38,442 bases of DNA. Source: Actinomycetaceae bacterium (GTDB lineage: Bacteria > Actinomycetota > Actinomycetes > Actinomycetales > Actinomycetaceae). The notes under the pieces are model-generated. The model saw nothing but the letters and a program-made list of their open reading frames with translations. It ran no database searches and was not told the DNA's origin. The DNA lies in NCBI GenBank assembly GCA_030537735.1, contig JAUNVG010000018.1:1-38442 (forward strand), read 5' to 3'. Below, one piece after another: positions 7,635-17,664 of this stretch (the stretch's first letter is position 1; each line of letters starts with the position of its first letter). The position numbers were made by a program, and so were the translations under genes.

Positions 7635-9400
7635 TCCTGATCCGGTTTCGCAGTATCGCCTTCTAACGCCCACTGATAGTGGTCAGGTAGCTGCTCGATC
7701 GGGAGGCCTTCCACCGGAACGTGTGAGATCTCCGGGTGGAAGGGGCGGACATCTTCTTCCCCGGTGGCGATGAGATCCTCAGAGAGTTTCTCCCCTTTAC
7801 GTAGACCGGTGATCTTAACCTGGATCGGTTGCCCCGACTGCCTAATCATGCGGTTAGCGACGTCGATAATCTTCACCGGCTCACCCATGTCCAAGATCAT
7901 GACCTCACCGGGCCGGCCGATGGCACCAGCTTGAATCACTAGGTTGCAAGCTTCGGGGATGGTCATGAAATACCGTTCCATATCAGGGTGGGTAACAGTA
8001 ATGGGACCACCTGCGGTTATTTGGTGGCGGAAAGTAGCCAGCATGGAGCCTCTGGAACCAAGCACATTGCCGAAGCGTACGGAAACGAACTTCCCACTAG
8101 CGTTGGCACCGATCTGCGCAGTTAGACGTTCGGCTAGGCGTTTAGTGCGGCCCAACACGGAAGTGGGATTAGCGGCCTTGTCGGTGGAGATGTTCACGAA
8201 AACTTCCACATCGTACTCGGCGGCGAGTTCCAACAGGTTCAAAGACCCCAGGGTGTTGGTTTTCCACCCCTCTTCCGGGTAGCTTTCCAGCATCGGCAGA
8301 TGCTTCAAAGCGGCGGTGTGGAAAATAACTTGCGGGCGGTGTTCTTCGAAAATCTTGCGCAAAGCTTCCTTGTCCCGGATGTCGCAAAGGACCATGTCAC
8401 GGGTGTCTAGAAGTGCCTTGTTGTAGATATCTAGCTGAATACCATGCAAAGCGCCCTCATCGCGGTCAAGCAAAATCAGCTCTTCTGGCCCCAGGCTATA
8501 TACCTGGCGGGCAATTTCAGACCCGATGGAACCGCCGCCGCCGGTTACCAAAACGCGCTTTCCCATGATGTAGCCAGACTTGGACGAAAGGTCGCTAGCT
8601 ATTTCTTTGCGTCCGAGCAGTTCGGAGACATCCAGCCGGTGGATGGAACTCAAAATGGCGGACTTATCCATCATTGATGATAGTCGGGGCATGCGGAATA
8701 CGTCTAAGCCAGCTTCGTAGCACTGGTCGAAAAGCTGAAGCGCCTTATCGTTATCCATGTCGGCAACCGCGATTATGACGGTATCTGCACCGATGCGTTT
8801 AGCTACCTCAACCAGTTGGTGGCCGTTACCTAAGACGCGCACATTACCGATCGTCAGGTGCTCCTTGGCGGGATCGTCATCGATCAGGCCCACAATCTTG
8901 TAGGGGGAATTCTGGTCGCGTCTGGTGGTGTAAATCAGCTGCTGGCCGGCTGGGCCCGCTCCGTAAACAATGGCGCGCTTAGCATCGTCAATCGAGGGAA
9001 GATAAGCTTGGTAGGCTGCGCGGTAAATGGCGCGCACAACTAAAATGTTCATTCCCGCCAAAGGTGGTATCAGTACATACATCATCAGCGGAGTTGAACC
9101 GTAGCCGGAAACAAGAATAGAAACTAAGGTTGCTACGACGGTTGTTGCGGCTACTTGAATCGCAATAGCTCCCATTTCTTCCCAGGAGCCGAGGCGGAAG
9201 CCAGAGCGGTAGATGCGCAGTAGCCAACCGAAGATAGCTGACACTATCAAAGCCGTAGCTAGGTAGATGCCGATGCCAGGGTAGAAAAGGCTGGGGATAT
9301 CGGCGTCGTAGCGTACCAACGCCACGGCGATCCAACTAAGTCCCCACATTAGTGAGTCGGCGATAATTAGTTTCAGTCGTTGCACTACAACGCGATTCAT
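7631..9400 (-). CDS. Membrane-bound nucleotide-sugar 4,6-dehydratase (CapD/WbpM/PglF type)
   Basis: Large membrane SDR that converts UDP-GlcNAc-type sugars to 4-keto-6-deoxy intermediates for modified amino sugars in surface glycans. 589 residues: four membrane helices in about 1-130, a first Rossmann domain (YGAGPAGQQL near 146-155), then the catalytic SDR domain with TGGGGSIGSE (about 286-295), STDKAANPTS (405-414) and the catalytic lysine at about 420. The position that is Tyr in FlaA1 and Met in WbpM is Leu here (VLGRTK, about Leu416). The start ATG has GGAG seven bases upstream. It is transcribed toward the polysaccharide operon. The exact substrate and stereochemistry are not decided by the sequence. 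Confidence 0.88.
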   Translation of the reverse strand: MNRVVVQRLKLIIADSLMWGLSWIAVALVRYDADIPSLFYPGIGIYLATALIVSAIFGWLLRIYRSGFRLGSWEEMGAIAIQVAATTVVATLVSILVSGYGSTPLMMYVLIPPLAGMNILVVRAIYRAAYQAYLPSIDDAKRAIVYGAGPAGQQLIYTTRRDQNSPYKIVGLIDDDPAKEHLTIGNVRVLGNGHQLVEVAKRIGADTVIIAVADMDNDKALQLFDQCYEAGLDVFRMPRLSSMMDKSAILSSIHRLDVSELLGRKEIASDLSSKSGYIMGKRVLVTGGGGSIGSEIARQVYSLGPEELILLDRDEGALHGIQLDIYNKALLDTRDMVLCDIRDKEALRKIFEEHRPQVIFHTAALKHLPMLESYPEEGWKTNTLGSLNLLELAAEYDVEVFVNISTDKAANPTSVLGRTKRLAERLTAQIGANASGKFVSVRFGNVLGSRGSMLATFRHQITAGGPITVTHPDMERYFMTIPEACNLVIQAGAIGRPGEVMILDMGEPVKIIDVANRMIRQSGQPIQVKITGLRKGEKLSEDLIATGEEDVRPFHPEISHVPVEGLPIEQLPDHYQWALEGDTAKPDQD

Positions 9401-9635
9401 TAAAACTCCAAAATGAGCCTGGAAGAGACTTTACTTGCGCCTAATCTTACCCTCTAAAGTGGCCTCGCTTTAACTCGTCTTGATTAGAGTGGCATGTTTC
9501 GCAGCTTCACGCCAGGCACACTTTGGCCCCGCCGCGCTTGGAGCGCGGCGGGGCCAAAGTGCTAAAGCCAGTTGAACCGGGCAGGAGGGCCGGTGCCGGC
9601 CAGTTGGGCCGGGCCTAACCGGCGCAAACAGTTGC
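9401..9635. other. Intergenic region upstream of the dehydratase gene
   Basis: A 235-base gap between two minus-strand genes. On the minus strand, TTAAAG and TAAGAT with an 18-base spacer lie within about 100 bases upstream of the dehydratase start and could be its promoter (weak match). The rest contains the long hairpin described at 9519-9561. No gene was seen. Confidence 0.4.
9519..9561 (-). terminator. 19-bp GC-rich hairpin downstream of the AspT/YidE-type gene
   Basis: A perfect 19-bp stem (9519-9537 with 9543-9561) and a 5-base loop, about 75 bases after the transporter stop. No T-tract follows on either strand. A terminator or mRNA-stabilising hairpin between two minus-strand units is the simplest reading. 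Confidence 0.7.
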
Positions 9636-11231
9636 CTACAAGCCACCCAAGATCTGAGCGGTGAGGATCTTACCGATCATCGCCACCGGGTAGATCAGGG
9701 CATAACCCAACGCCACCCGCGGGTCGCTGTTGGTGCGGGAGTTAGCGAAAGCCAGCACCGCCGGCTGAGTTTGCGAACCACCGAGGAAGCCTGCCAGTTG
9801 GGTGCCGCCCATCTTGAACAGCCAACGCATAACCACGTACAAGCCCGCACCCATGATGGAGGTAACCACCATGCCCAGCAGTAGGATCTTCCACCACTGA
9901 CCACCGGTGAAAGCCTCCGCAATCTGGCCACCGGCGTTCGTGCCCGCCTGGGCAAGGAAGACCAGCAAACCGAACTCCGAAAGCACGCTGGCAGCGGTGA
10001 AGGGAATGGCCGTTACGATCTTGCCTACGCGCCCGATGCGCCCGAAGATGAGGCCGACAATCAAGGTGCCGGCTGCGGCACCGATGGAGAAGGAACCGCC
10101 CCCGGGAGTGGGGAACTCTAACTCGCCCAGCATCACACCCAGAGCCATTCCGATACCCATCGCAACCGGGTTGATGTCGGAAAGGCCGCGCGCCGAATCG
10201 CCGAAGAACTTCGTGATCTCACGCATCTTCGAAGTTGGGGCCACCACGCGCACACGGTCACCTTGCTGGAGCACCAGGCCCGGTTCGCCCACCATGTCGA
10301 CGTCGCCGCGACGCACACGCGAAATCGTGGCGGAGAACTTATTGGACAGCTCCAGGGAAGCGATGGTGTGGCCGGCGAGTTTCGGATCCGAAACCGTGAT
10401 GCGGCGGAAATCTAGGTAGGAACGGTCCTGCATTAGGGAGTGCGAGGAAGAGTGGCCAAGTTCGGTAGCTACTCGCGCCACCAGTTCGCGCGGTCCCACC
10501 ACGGTCACTAGGTCGTCCTTGTCTAAAGTGTCGGACATGGACGGGCGCGAAATCGGGCCGGTTTCACCGCGGCGAATGCGAGAGAACGTCACCTTGTGGC
10601 CGAACATTTCATACAGGTCACCGATGAGCGGGTGGTCGCTGCGCTCCACCCGGATGGTGCGGTTGGCCAGCGGTGAAGGCGTATCAGCATCTCGCTTGCC
10701 GTAAGCCAAGGCCGCCAGGGCGGCGATCATCATGCCGAGGACGCCGAACAGGTAAGCCACCGCGTAGCCAACTGTGGCGGTAGCTGGGTCGCCGGAAGCG
10801 TCGCCGGCGGCAGCCAGTGCCGGGGTGTTGGTGGTAGCGCCTGCGAAAGTGCCGGCGATCAGGGAAATGGGCATGTCGAAAACGTAGCGTCCCAGGCCGT
10901 AAGCGCTGCCGGCAGCCACCACGTATAACACCACGGTGGCAACGATTGGGCCGAGCGCGGTCTTCAAGTTGTGGAAGAAACTGGCGCCGGAGTTAATGCC
11001 AATGGCGAAGGCAAACAGGGCCAGGCCTAAGATGCCTAGCTCGTGGGGGACCCGCACCTCTATTTCGTAAGCTTGGGCGGCAGCAGAAATCGCAATGGCG
11101 AAGAAGAGCACGGCGGCAGCCCCAAGGCCGACGCCTTTGACTTTGATGTGCCCAAAAGCCATGCCGATGCCGACCAGCAGAAAAAGGGTAAGTAAGGGTT
11201 GTTGAGCTAGAAAAGTGAACACAGCGGTCAC
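9636..11231 (-). CDS. AspT/YidE-family membrane transporter with two RCK_C domains
   Basis: Resembles the aspartate:alanine exchanger family (TC 2.A.81): two hydrophobic halves flank two tandem RCK_C/TrkA_C regulatory domains. In the product the first half has GHIKVKGVGLGAAAVLF and GTFAGATTNTPALAAA; the centre has two RCK_C units (IGDLYEMFGHKVTFSRIRRGE, and LAGHTIASLELSNKFSATISR); the second half mirrors the first with GGSQTQPAVLAFANS. I choose GTG at 11231 because AGGAG lies exactly seven bases upstream; this gives about 531 residues. A longer frame starting at TTG 11297 lacks a ribosome site and its first 22 residues look unlike the family. Substrate unknown: many relatives are only called putative transport proteins. 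Confidence 0.85.
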   Translation of the reverse strand: MTAVFTFLAQQPLLTLFLLVGIGMAFGHIKVKGVGLGAAAVLFFAIAISAAAQAYEIEVRVPHELGILGLALFAFAIGINSGASFFHNLKTALGPIVATVVLYVVAAGSAYGLGRYVFDMPISLIAGTFAGATTNTPALAAAGDASGDPATATVGYAVAYLFGVLGMMIAALAALAYGKRDADTPSPLANRTIRVERSDHPLIGDLYEMFGHKVTFSRIRRGETGPISRPSMSDTLDKDDLVTVVGPRELVARVATELGHSSSHSLMQDRSYLDFRRITVSDPKLAGHTIASLELSNKFSATISRVRRGDVDMVGEPGLVLQQGDRVRVVAPTSKMREITKFFGDSARGLSDINPVAMGIGMALGVMLGELEFPTPGGGSFSIGAAAGTLIVGLIFGRIGRVGKIVTAIPFTAASVLSEFGLLVFLAQAGTNAGGQIAEAFTGGQWWKILLLGMVVTSIMGAGLYVVMRWLFKMGGTQLAGFLGGSQTQPAVLAFANSRTNSDPRVALGYALIYPVAMIGKILTAQILGGL

Positions 11232-11505
11232 GAGTTCGCTCCTATGGGAGTCCGCTGACTCCAGTCGCGGTATGGATGTATTTAACTGGCGCGTCAAGCG
11301 CCTCTCCTAGTATTCCAGTATCGGCAGTAAATGCATGGTCAAAGAGTCCTAATCTGTGGCAACTACCTCACTAATGTGGCGACTTCCTCAAAGTAGCGTG
11401 CCCGGTTGGGTGGCGAGGGCGGCTCCCCCTCAGACACCAGTCAGGCGCGGTTTCCACGATGTGAGAAATAAGAGCATCATTTTCTGTTTGTTTAGGGGGA
11501 GCGCG
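11232..11505. promoter_or_regulatory. Intergenic region between the transporter and the ilv leader
   Basis: A 274-base divergent region. It contains a TTGACG -35-like box for the transporter on the minus strand (near 11295) inside a small ggcgc/gcgcc hairpin, with only a poor -10. It also holds a 16-base direct repeat with a 20-base period at 11355-11390. No T-box specifier or AGGGTGG-type T-box core was found, and no gene was seen. Confidence 0.5.
11355..11390. repeat. 16-base direct repeat, 20-base period
   Basis: TGTGGCAACTACCTCA (11355-11370) recurs as TGTGGCGACTTCCTCA (11375-11390), with two mismatches. Spacing of 20 bases is close to two helical turns, so a protein bound to both would sit on one DNA face. 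It lies upstream of the ilv leader promoter. Confidence 0.6.
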
Positions 11506-11518
11506 TATTGTCAAATAC
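11506..11518 (+). promoter_or_regulatory. Candidate -10 box for a leaderless ilv leader transcript
   Basis: TATTGT at 11506-11511 fits the actinobacterial TANNNT -10 pattern. Exactly seven bases separate it from the ATG of the leader peptide, so the transcript could start on that ATG. A TTG-poor -35 region near 11482-11488 is a weak match. The purine-rich run at 11494-11500 is 18 bases from the ATG, too far for a normal ribosome site. Confidence 0.5.
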
Positions 11519-11590
11519 ATGGCAAGTCCCGCGCAGATCGTGATTCTCGTCCTGGTCGAAGTACCAGGGCGTGCGAGTTCTGCCGCGTGA
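11519..11590 (+). CDS. ilv operon leader peptide
   Basis: A 23-codon open frame from ATG 11519 to TGA 11588-11590. It encodes MASPAQ, then the run IVILVLV, then EVPGRASSAA. Seven consecutive branched-chain residues, just before a terminator and an acetolactate synthase operon, are the hallmark of transcription attenuation by Ile, Val and Leu supply. Too short for most gene finders. The stop codon falls in the loop of a small hairpin (11583-11587 with 11591-11595). A ribosome stalled in the run would leave 11568-11576 free, while one reaching the stop would cover it. Initiation probably occurs without an upstream leader. Confidence 0.85.
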   Translation: MASPAQIVILVLVEVPGRASSAA

Positions 11591-11610
11591 CGCGGGTGAG
11601 TCGCACGCCT
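11567..11610 (+). promoter_or_regulatory. Leader hairpin between leader peptide and attenuator
   Basis: A 9-bp stem, 11568-11576 (ggcgtgcga) with 11601-11609 (tcgcacgcc), extendable by a G-U pair, encloses a second 5-bp stem around the leader stop codon. A competing hairpin 11551-11556 with 11563-11568 overlaps its first base. Its 3' edge touches the terminator stem, so it may act as a pause or antitermination element; which role is not resolved by eye. Confidence 0.55.
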
Positions 11611-11650
11611 CCCTTCCACCTAAACACTTAGGTGCGGAGGGTTTTTCTTT
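11611..11650 (+). terminator. ilvBNC attenuator (intrinsic terminator)
   Basis: Stem 11611-11623 pairs with 11628-11641 (13 pairs including one U-G, with one bulged C), loop ACAC, followed at once by TTTTTCTTT. This is the only hairpin in the window with a good T-tract. It lies 20 bases after the leader-peptide stop and about 90 bases before ilvB. Confidence 0.85.
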
Positions 11651-11739
11651 GCCGAAACCGACCACCACCCAGACCATAGAAAAATAAAACCTCCCCAACG
11701 CGGCGCAGCCGCCACCGGGGGAAATACAGGAGACAACCC

Positions 11740-13542
11740 ATGAGTTCGCGTGCTAAACACAGTGAAACCACCCGGTCTAAGCCGGCGCAGGATAAACGCA
11801 CCGTCACCATGACCGGTGCCGAAGCGATCGTGAAAACACTGGAAAACCTTGGGGTCACCGACGTATTCGGAATGCCCGGAGGAGCCATCCTACCCACCTA
11901 CGATCCGCTGATGGACTCCAAACTCAACCACATCCTGGTACGACACGAACAGGGAGCCGGACACGCCGCGGAAGGATACGCCCTCGCCACCGGCAAAGTC
12001 GGATGCACCATCGTCACCTCCGGCCCGGCCGCCACCAACACGCTAACCGCGCTGGCAGATGCCAACCTTGACTCCGTACCGATTGTGGTAATCACCGGGC
12101 AAGTGGGAGCCAACTTCATCGGCACCGATGCCTTCCAAGAAGCCGACATCGTGGGCGCCTCCATGCCGATCTCCAAACATTCCTTCCTGGTCACCAAGGC
12201 CGAAGAGATCCCCTCCCGCATCGCCGAAGCCTTCCACCTGGCAGGCACCGGCAGGCCCGGTCCCGTCCTGGTCGATATCACCAAGTCCGCGCAAAACGCC
12301 ACCTTGGAGTTTTCCTGGCCACCGGCCATGGATCTGCCCGGCTACAAGCCCGCCGGTAAACCCCACCCCAAACAGGTGCGGCAAGCGGCCCAAGCCATCG
12401 TCCAAGCCCAAGCCCCCGTGTTCTACGTCGGAGGTGGCCTGGTGCGTTCGGGCGCACACCAAGAACTCGTGCAACTGGTGGAACAAACCGACATACCGGT
12501 GGTAACCACCTTGCCTGCGCGCGGAGTCTTCCCCGACTCCGACCCCCACAACCTGGGGATGCCCGGCATGCACGGCACCGTCGCCGCCGTGGGAGCGCTA
12601 CAGCGCGCCGACCTGGTGATCGCCTTGGGAGCGCGCTTCGATGACCGGGTGACCGGTAACCTCGACAGCTTCGCGCCCCGTGCCAAAGTCGTGCACGTGG
12701 ATATTGACGCCGCTGAAATCTCCAAGAACCGGGTGGCCGACATCCCCATTGTGGGGGATTTGAAAACCACCCTTGAAGCCCTCAACCCGGCGGTGAAGAA
12801 AGCCATCGGGGAAAACGGCAAAGCCAACCTCACCGGGTGGTGGACCTACCTTAACCGGCTGCGCGAGACCTACCCGCTGGGATACACCGAAACCGACGAT
12901 GGGATACTCGCTCCGCAATACGTGCTACAGCGGCTAAGTGCCATTGCCGGGCCCGACGCCATCTACACCACCGGCGTGGGACAGCACCAAATGTGGTCGG
13001 CGCAGTTCATTGAGTATGAAAAACCGCGCCACTTCATTTCCTCCTGCGGGCTGGGAACCATGGGGTACTGCATTCCCGCCGCCATGGGAGCCAAAGTGGG
13101 CCAGCCCGATAAGGTCGTGTGGGCCATTGACGGGGACGGGTCCTTCCAGATGACGAATCAGGAACTTGCCACCTGCGTGATAAATAAAATCCCCATTAAG
13201 GTGGCGTTGATTAATAACTCCGTGCTGGGAATGGTGCGGCAGTGGCAGACCCTGTTCTACAACGAACGCTACTCCCACACCAACCTCGCCTCCGGGGACA
13301 CCCAAGTCCCCAACTTCGTGGCCTTGGCCGAAGCGTACGGACTGGCGGCGCGGCGCGTGTACAGCGAGGACGAAGTCGACGAAGCCATCGAATGGGCGAT
13401 GAACATAAACGACCGACCCGTCCTCATCGACTTCCGCGTATCCAAAGACGCCATGGTGTGGCCGATGGTGGCGGCGGGAGTGTCCAATAACGAAATCAAC
13501 TACGCTCGCGGCCTTGCCCCCGAGTGGGAACAGGACGTGTAA
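11740..13542 (+). CDS. ilvB: Acetolactate synthase, large (catalytic) subunit
   Basis: Thiamine-diphosphate enzyme joining two pyruvates to acetolactate, or pyruvate with 2-ketobutyrate to acetohydroxybutyrate; first shared step of valine, leucine and isoleucine synthesis. 600 residues, normal for the family, with a polar N-terminal tail of about 23 residues. Motifs: [12 protein letters not shown], the catalytic glutamate in [15 protein letters not shown] (Glu70), the FAD-region segment [11 protein letters not shown], and the ThDP/Mg motif from [12 protein letters not shown] to [12 protein letters not shown] (about 465-495). AGGAG lies eight bases before ATG 11740. First gene of ilvBNC, controlled by the attenuator just upstream. 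Confidence 0.97.
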   Translation: MSSRAKHSETTRSKPAQDKRTVTMTGAEAIVKTLENLGVTDVFGMPGGAILPTYDPLMDSKLNHILVRHEQGAGHAAEGYALATGKVGCTIVTSGPAATNTLTALADANLDSVPIVVITGQVGANFIGTDAFQEADIVGASMPISKHSFLVTKAEEIPSRIAEAFHLAGTGRPGPVLVDITKSAQNATLEFSWPPAMDLPGYKPAGKPHPKQVRQAAQAIVQAQAPVFYVGGGLVRSGAHQELVQLVEQTDIPVVTTLPARGVFPDSDPHNLGMPGMHGTVAAVGALQRADLVIALGARFDDRVTGNLDSFAPRAKVVHVDIDAAEISKNRVADIPIVGDLKTTLEALNPAVKKAIGENGKANLTGWWTYLNRLRETYPLGYTETDDGILAPQYVLQRLSAIAGPDAIYTTGVGQHQMWSAQFIEYEKPRHFISSCGLGTMGYCIPAAMGAKVGQPDKVVWAIDGDGSFQMTNQELATCVINKIPIKVALINNSVLGMVRQWQTLFYNERYSHTNLASGDTQVPNFVALAEAYGLAARRVYSEDEVDEAIEWAMNINDRPVLIDFRVSKDAMVWPMVAAGVSNNEINYARGLAPEWEQDV

Positions 13543-13544
13543 CC

Positions 13545-15088
<1,544 letters not shown>

Positions 15089-15197
15089 CGCCAGCGCGGC
15101 ATTAGCGCCAGTGCGTCATCATTGCCAGTGCGTCACTGACCTGCGACGCCAGGCTGAACTCGCCGGCTGTTTAGCCGGGGCTAACTAGCCACATCGT

Positions 15198-15240
15198 GAC
15201 GGCGAGGACGAAACGGGTAATCCCCACCGTCCTCGCCGTC
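15198..15240 (+). terminator. Terminator-like hairpin after ilvBNC
   Basis: Perfect 13-bp stem (15198-15210 with 15228-15240) around a 17-base loop, about 110 bases after the ilvC stop. No strong T-tract follows. The preceding spacer has a short direct repeat, GCCAGTGCGTCA, near 15108 and 15125. Confidence 0.65.
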
Positions 15241-15288
15241 AAAGTATTTGTGGTCAACTTGCTACCAGAAGTGGCTTGCAGGTACAGA

Positions 15289-15294
15289 TATAAT
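15289..15294 (+). promoter_or_regulatory. -10 box (TATAAT) of the LCP gene
   Basis: A perfect TATAAT lies 41 bases before the LCP start codon, with no equally good -35 at the usual distance. An AAAGGA ribosome site is about 11 bases before the ATG, so this mRNA has a normal leader. Confidence 0.5.
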
Positions 15295-15335
15295 CAGTGC
15301 AGGACTAAAGGTCGGTTCAAAGGATAGACGGTTAC

Positions 15336-16346
15336 ATGAGCGCAGCATACGAACTGCAGTCAGCAGAAGACCCCAAACCTTCAACTGCTAAAAGAGCACT
15401 AAAAGTGCTCCTAATAGTTGCCCTACTAATGGTCGTTGCTTTGGGAGCGTTCGTGTTTTGGCTCCACGCCACCACTATCGGCCAGATTGAAACCGTGCCG
15501 GAAGTGTTCCCAGAAGAAACCTCCCGACCCGCCGCAGAACCCGAATCCACCGCGGTAAATGTCTTAATCTTAGGGTCGGATTCGCGCATATCTGCCGGCG
15601 ACCCCAGCCAGTGGGAAGCCGGGGCGCAACGCACTGACACCATGATGCTGGCCCAGTTCAGTAAGAAAAACAACACCGTTAGCTTCATGTCGATCCCGCG
15701 TGACTCGTGGGTGAACATTCCCGGATACGGGGAGGCGAAAATAAATGCTGCGTACTCCTACGGCGGGCCGAAGCTAACCATTCAAACCGTAGAAGAACTA
15801 ACAGGTGTGCGCATCGACCACTTTGCGCTGGTGGATTTCACCACGTTCACGCGATTAACTGACCAACTCGGCGGCGTAACCATTGCCACTGTCGATGGTG
15901 AAAAAACCATGGGTGGGGAAGAAGCCCTGCGGTTCGTGCGGGAAAGATACTCACTGGCCGGGGGTGACTTTGACCGTGTTAAACGCCAGCAAGCTTGGGT
16001 GCGTGCGGTGATCAGCAAGGCGCTCAGCCGGGAAGTTCTAACCAGCCCCACGACCGCTTTAGAACTGCTGGAGACCGTGTCTGCGGACATGGCGACAGAT
16101 GCGGACTTAACCACGGTGAAAATGGTGAACTACGCCTTCGAGGCGCGTGGCATCAGGCCGCAGAATATAACGTTCATGACTAGCCCAAGTTCCGGGACCG
16201 GCACTTCCGCGGACGGGCAATCCATTGTGGTCGTTGACCACTCCCGGTTAGACCCGCTAATGAAAGCGTGGAAAACTGACGACCTAGCCCAGTACATGGA
16301 AAAGCACGGGTCGGAGATCACTGGCCTGCCGCAGGTAGTGGACTAA
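15336..16346 (+). CDS. LytR-CpsA-Psr (LCP) family glycopolymer transferase
   Basis: Membrane-anchored enzyme that transfers lipid-linked glycopolymers to peptidoglycan. 336 residues: short cytoplasmic N terminus, one membrane helix at about residues 24-46, then the extracellular LCP domain. The domain shows NVLILGSDSR (about 70-79), RTDTMMLAQF, the IPRDSWV segment with the conserved Arg/Asp, KINAAYSYGG (Lys/Asn), and RFVRERYSLAGGDFDRVKRQQ. These Arg and Asp residues bind the pyrophosphate of the lipid carrier. It is monocistronic, with its own TATAAT promoter. It could attach the polysaccharide encoded at 2-9 kb, but that link is inference; LCP proteins also attach teichoic-acid-like polymers. 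Confidence 0.92.
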   Translation: MSAAYELQSAEDPKPSTAKRALKVLLIVALLMVVALGAFVFWLHATTIGQIETVPEVFPEETSRPAAEPESTAVNVLILGSDSRISAGDPSQWEAGAQRTDTMMLAQFSKKNNTVSFMSIPRDSWVNIPGYGEAKINAAYSYGGPKLTIQTVEELTGVRIDHFALVDFTTFTRLTDQLGGVTIATVDGEKTMGGEEALRFVRERYSLAGGDFDRVKRQQAWVRAVISKALSREVLTSPTTALELLETVSADMATDADLTTVKMVNYAFEARGIRPQNITFMTSPSSGTGTSADGQSIVVVDHSRLDPLMKAWKTDDLAQYMEKHGSEITGLPQVVD

Positions 16347-16419
16347 ACCGGGGCGCCGCTCCGGGGGAAGCCGGGTCCGGGGCATTGATTCTCGGCGGTG
16401 CTGACGGTACCCGCGTGCG

Positions 16420-17664
16420 TTAGTCAGCTACCAGTCGGCGGCACTCGCAGTAGTAGCGTTTCTCGCACGCCTCACCCAAGGAAAAACTCTTCTTCGGCAT
16501 CGCCCCATGGGTGGCGACGTAGTCGAACAGGCTCGAGCGCGACAGTGCCGGAAGCACCATCCCCACGCCGCCGCGGCGGGCAACCAACTCAGCCAAGTCG
16601 TCCTCGCCATGGACGTATTCCACGTCCGCACCCGGATCCAAGTCGAAGGACTGCACCAGGTCGGCAATGATCTCATCCAGGCTCTTCACCAGCAGCGGAT
16701 GCGGGGTAGCGACCTGCACTTGAGCGTGCGAAACCTCCCCGCCGGTGGAAGCAAGAATTTGCACCTCGGTGGCGGGCGCCTGCTGGTGGGACTGACGGTG
16801 ACGGGCCGCCGCCGCTTCAAAGTCGGCGGCGCTCACAGTACCAACCCAACGGTGAATCGGCTCCACCCGCAGACCCGGGTCGTGAATATTTAACAGCTCC
16901 ACCAACGCCCACCGCGCGGGGTGATCACTGGGGGCGCCGGCTTCCTTCAGGTGCAGCCAGTGCGAGCGCGCCGCCGCCAACGAATGGTTACCGTCACCGA
17001 CGATGAATCCGAAGCCGCGCGGCTCCCGCGGCAGGTCATTGAGGGCTTGGGACACTTTCGCCCACAGCTCACTGTCGCCATCAACGCGCCAGCCGGCAAC
17101 TGAACCACCATCTTGCATCAGCTGCGTTTCATACAGTTTCGGCAACTGCGGCTGGGCGGCCTCAAGCAGAGAAAACACCTGGCCTTGCGGGTCGTCGAAC
17201 AGTACTTGCACGTGTGGAAGCTCCAAACTGGCGGCCGCCCGCACCGCTTCACGGGCAGGTAAGCGCTCCAACACCGTGGCTTCGGAAGCCTGCACGTCAG
17301 CGGGCTCACCGGTAAAGGAGTAAGCGTCTAAATCCAACGCCACGATCAGGGAATCGCGTCGCTTCGCGTAAGGAGTGGAGCGACGCACGTAAACCGCGGC
17401 CGGCCCGAAGGTTTCTAGCACTTCAGTGCGGTAGCGGTCCATGGTCTCATGCACCTTGGCGACGCGCTCAGCTACTTTCTGTGGGCCTTCGGAAAGGTAG
17501 ACCTCCGGGACCATCAGATGCAAGGTGGAAGGGGCGGAGCCGACCTGGTCGGCAACTTGTTGCCAGTACTGCGGCGAAGAAGAATACTGGTCGGCCGCTA
17601 TCACACACCAGGCGCGTAAGTTGTCGGTACGAGGAAGGTCAATGAAAGCCGCAGAGATCGTCAT
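16420..17664 (-). CDS. DUF1015 family protein
   Basis: 414 residues, matching the uncharacterised DUF1015 family in length and segment order. The N-terminal part starts with PRTDNLRAWCVIAADQYSS. The central signature FIVGDGNHSLAAARSHW corresponds to the family's DGHHR-type segment, and ALVELLNIHDPGLRVEPIHRW follows. The C-terminal part ends YYCECRRLVAD. It is probably cytoplasmic. Family function is not established; in many bacteria members lie near serine or amino acid genes, and here the divergent neighbour is leuB. ATG at 17664 has a G-rich stretch just upstream that could be a weak ribosome site. Convergent with the LCP gene (73-base gap). Confidence 0.85.
   Translation of the reverse strand: MTISAAFIDLPRTDNLRAWCVIAADQYSSSPQYWQQVADQVGSAPSTLHLMVPEVYLSEGPQKVAERVAKVHETMDRYRTEVLETFGPAAVYVRRSTPYAKRRDSLIVALDLDAYSFTGEPADVQASEATVLERLPAREAVRAAASLELPHVQVLFDDPQGQVFSLLEAAQPQLPKLYETQLMQDGGSVAGWRVDGDSELWAKVSQALNDLPREPRGFGFIVGDGNHSLAAARSHWLHLKEAGAPSDHPARWALVELLNIHDPGLRVEPIHRWVGTVSAADFEAAAARHRQSHQQAPATEVQILASTGGEVSHAQVQVATPHPLLVKSLDEIIADLVQSFDLDPGADVEYVHGEDDLAELVARRGGVGMVLPALSRSSLFDYVATHGAMPKKSFSLGEACEKRYYCECRRLVAD

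Noticed and set aside
11232..11297. TTG start at 11297 for the AspT/YidE-type transporter
   Set aside because: It has no ribosome site. GTG 11231 has AGGAG at seven bases, and the membrane domain starts right after it.
11232..11739. T-box riboswitch upstream of ilvB
   Set aside because: No T-box core (AGGGTGG-type) sequence or specifier stem was found. The leader-peptide attenuator explains the region.
12043..12573. Long antisense frames in ilvB, and similar ones in ilvC and the helicases
   Set aside because: They are shadows caused by G+C-rich codon bias on the opposite strand of well-supported genes.
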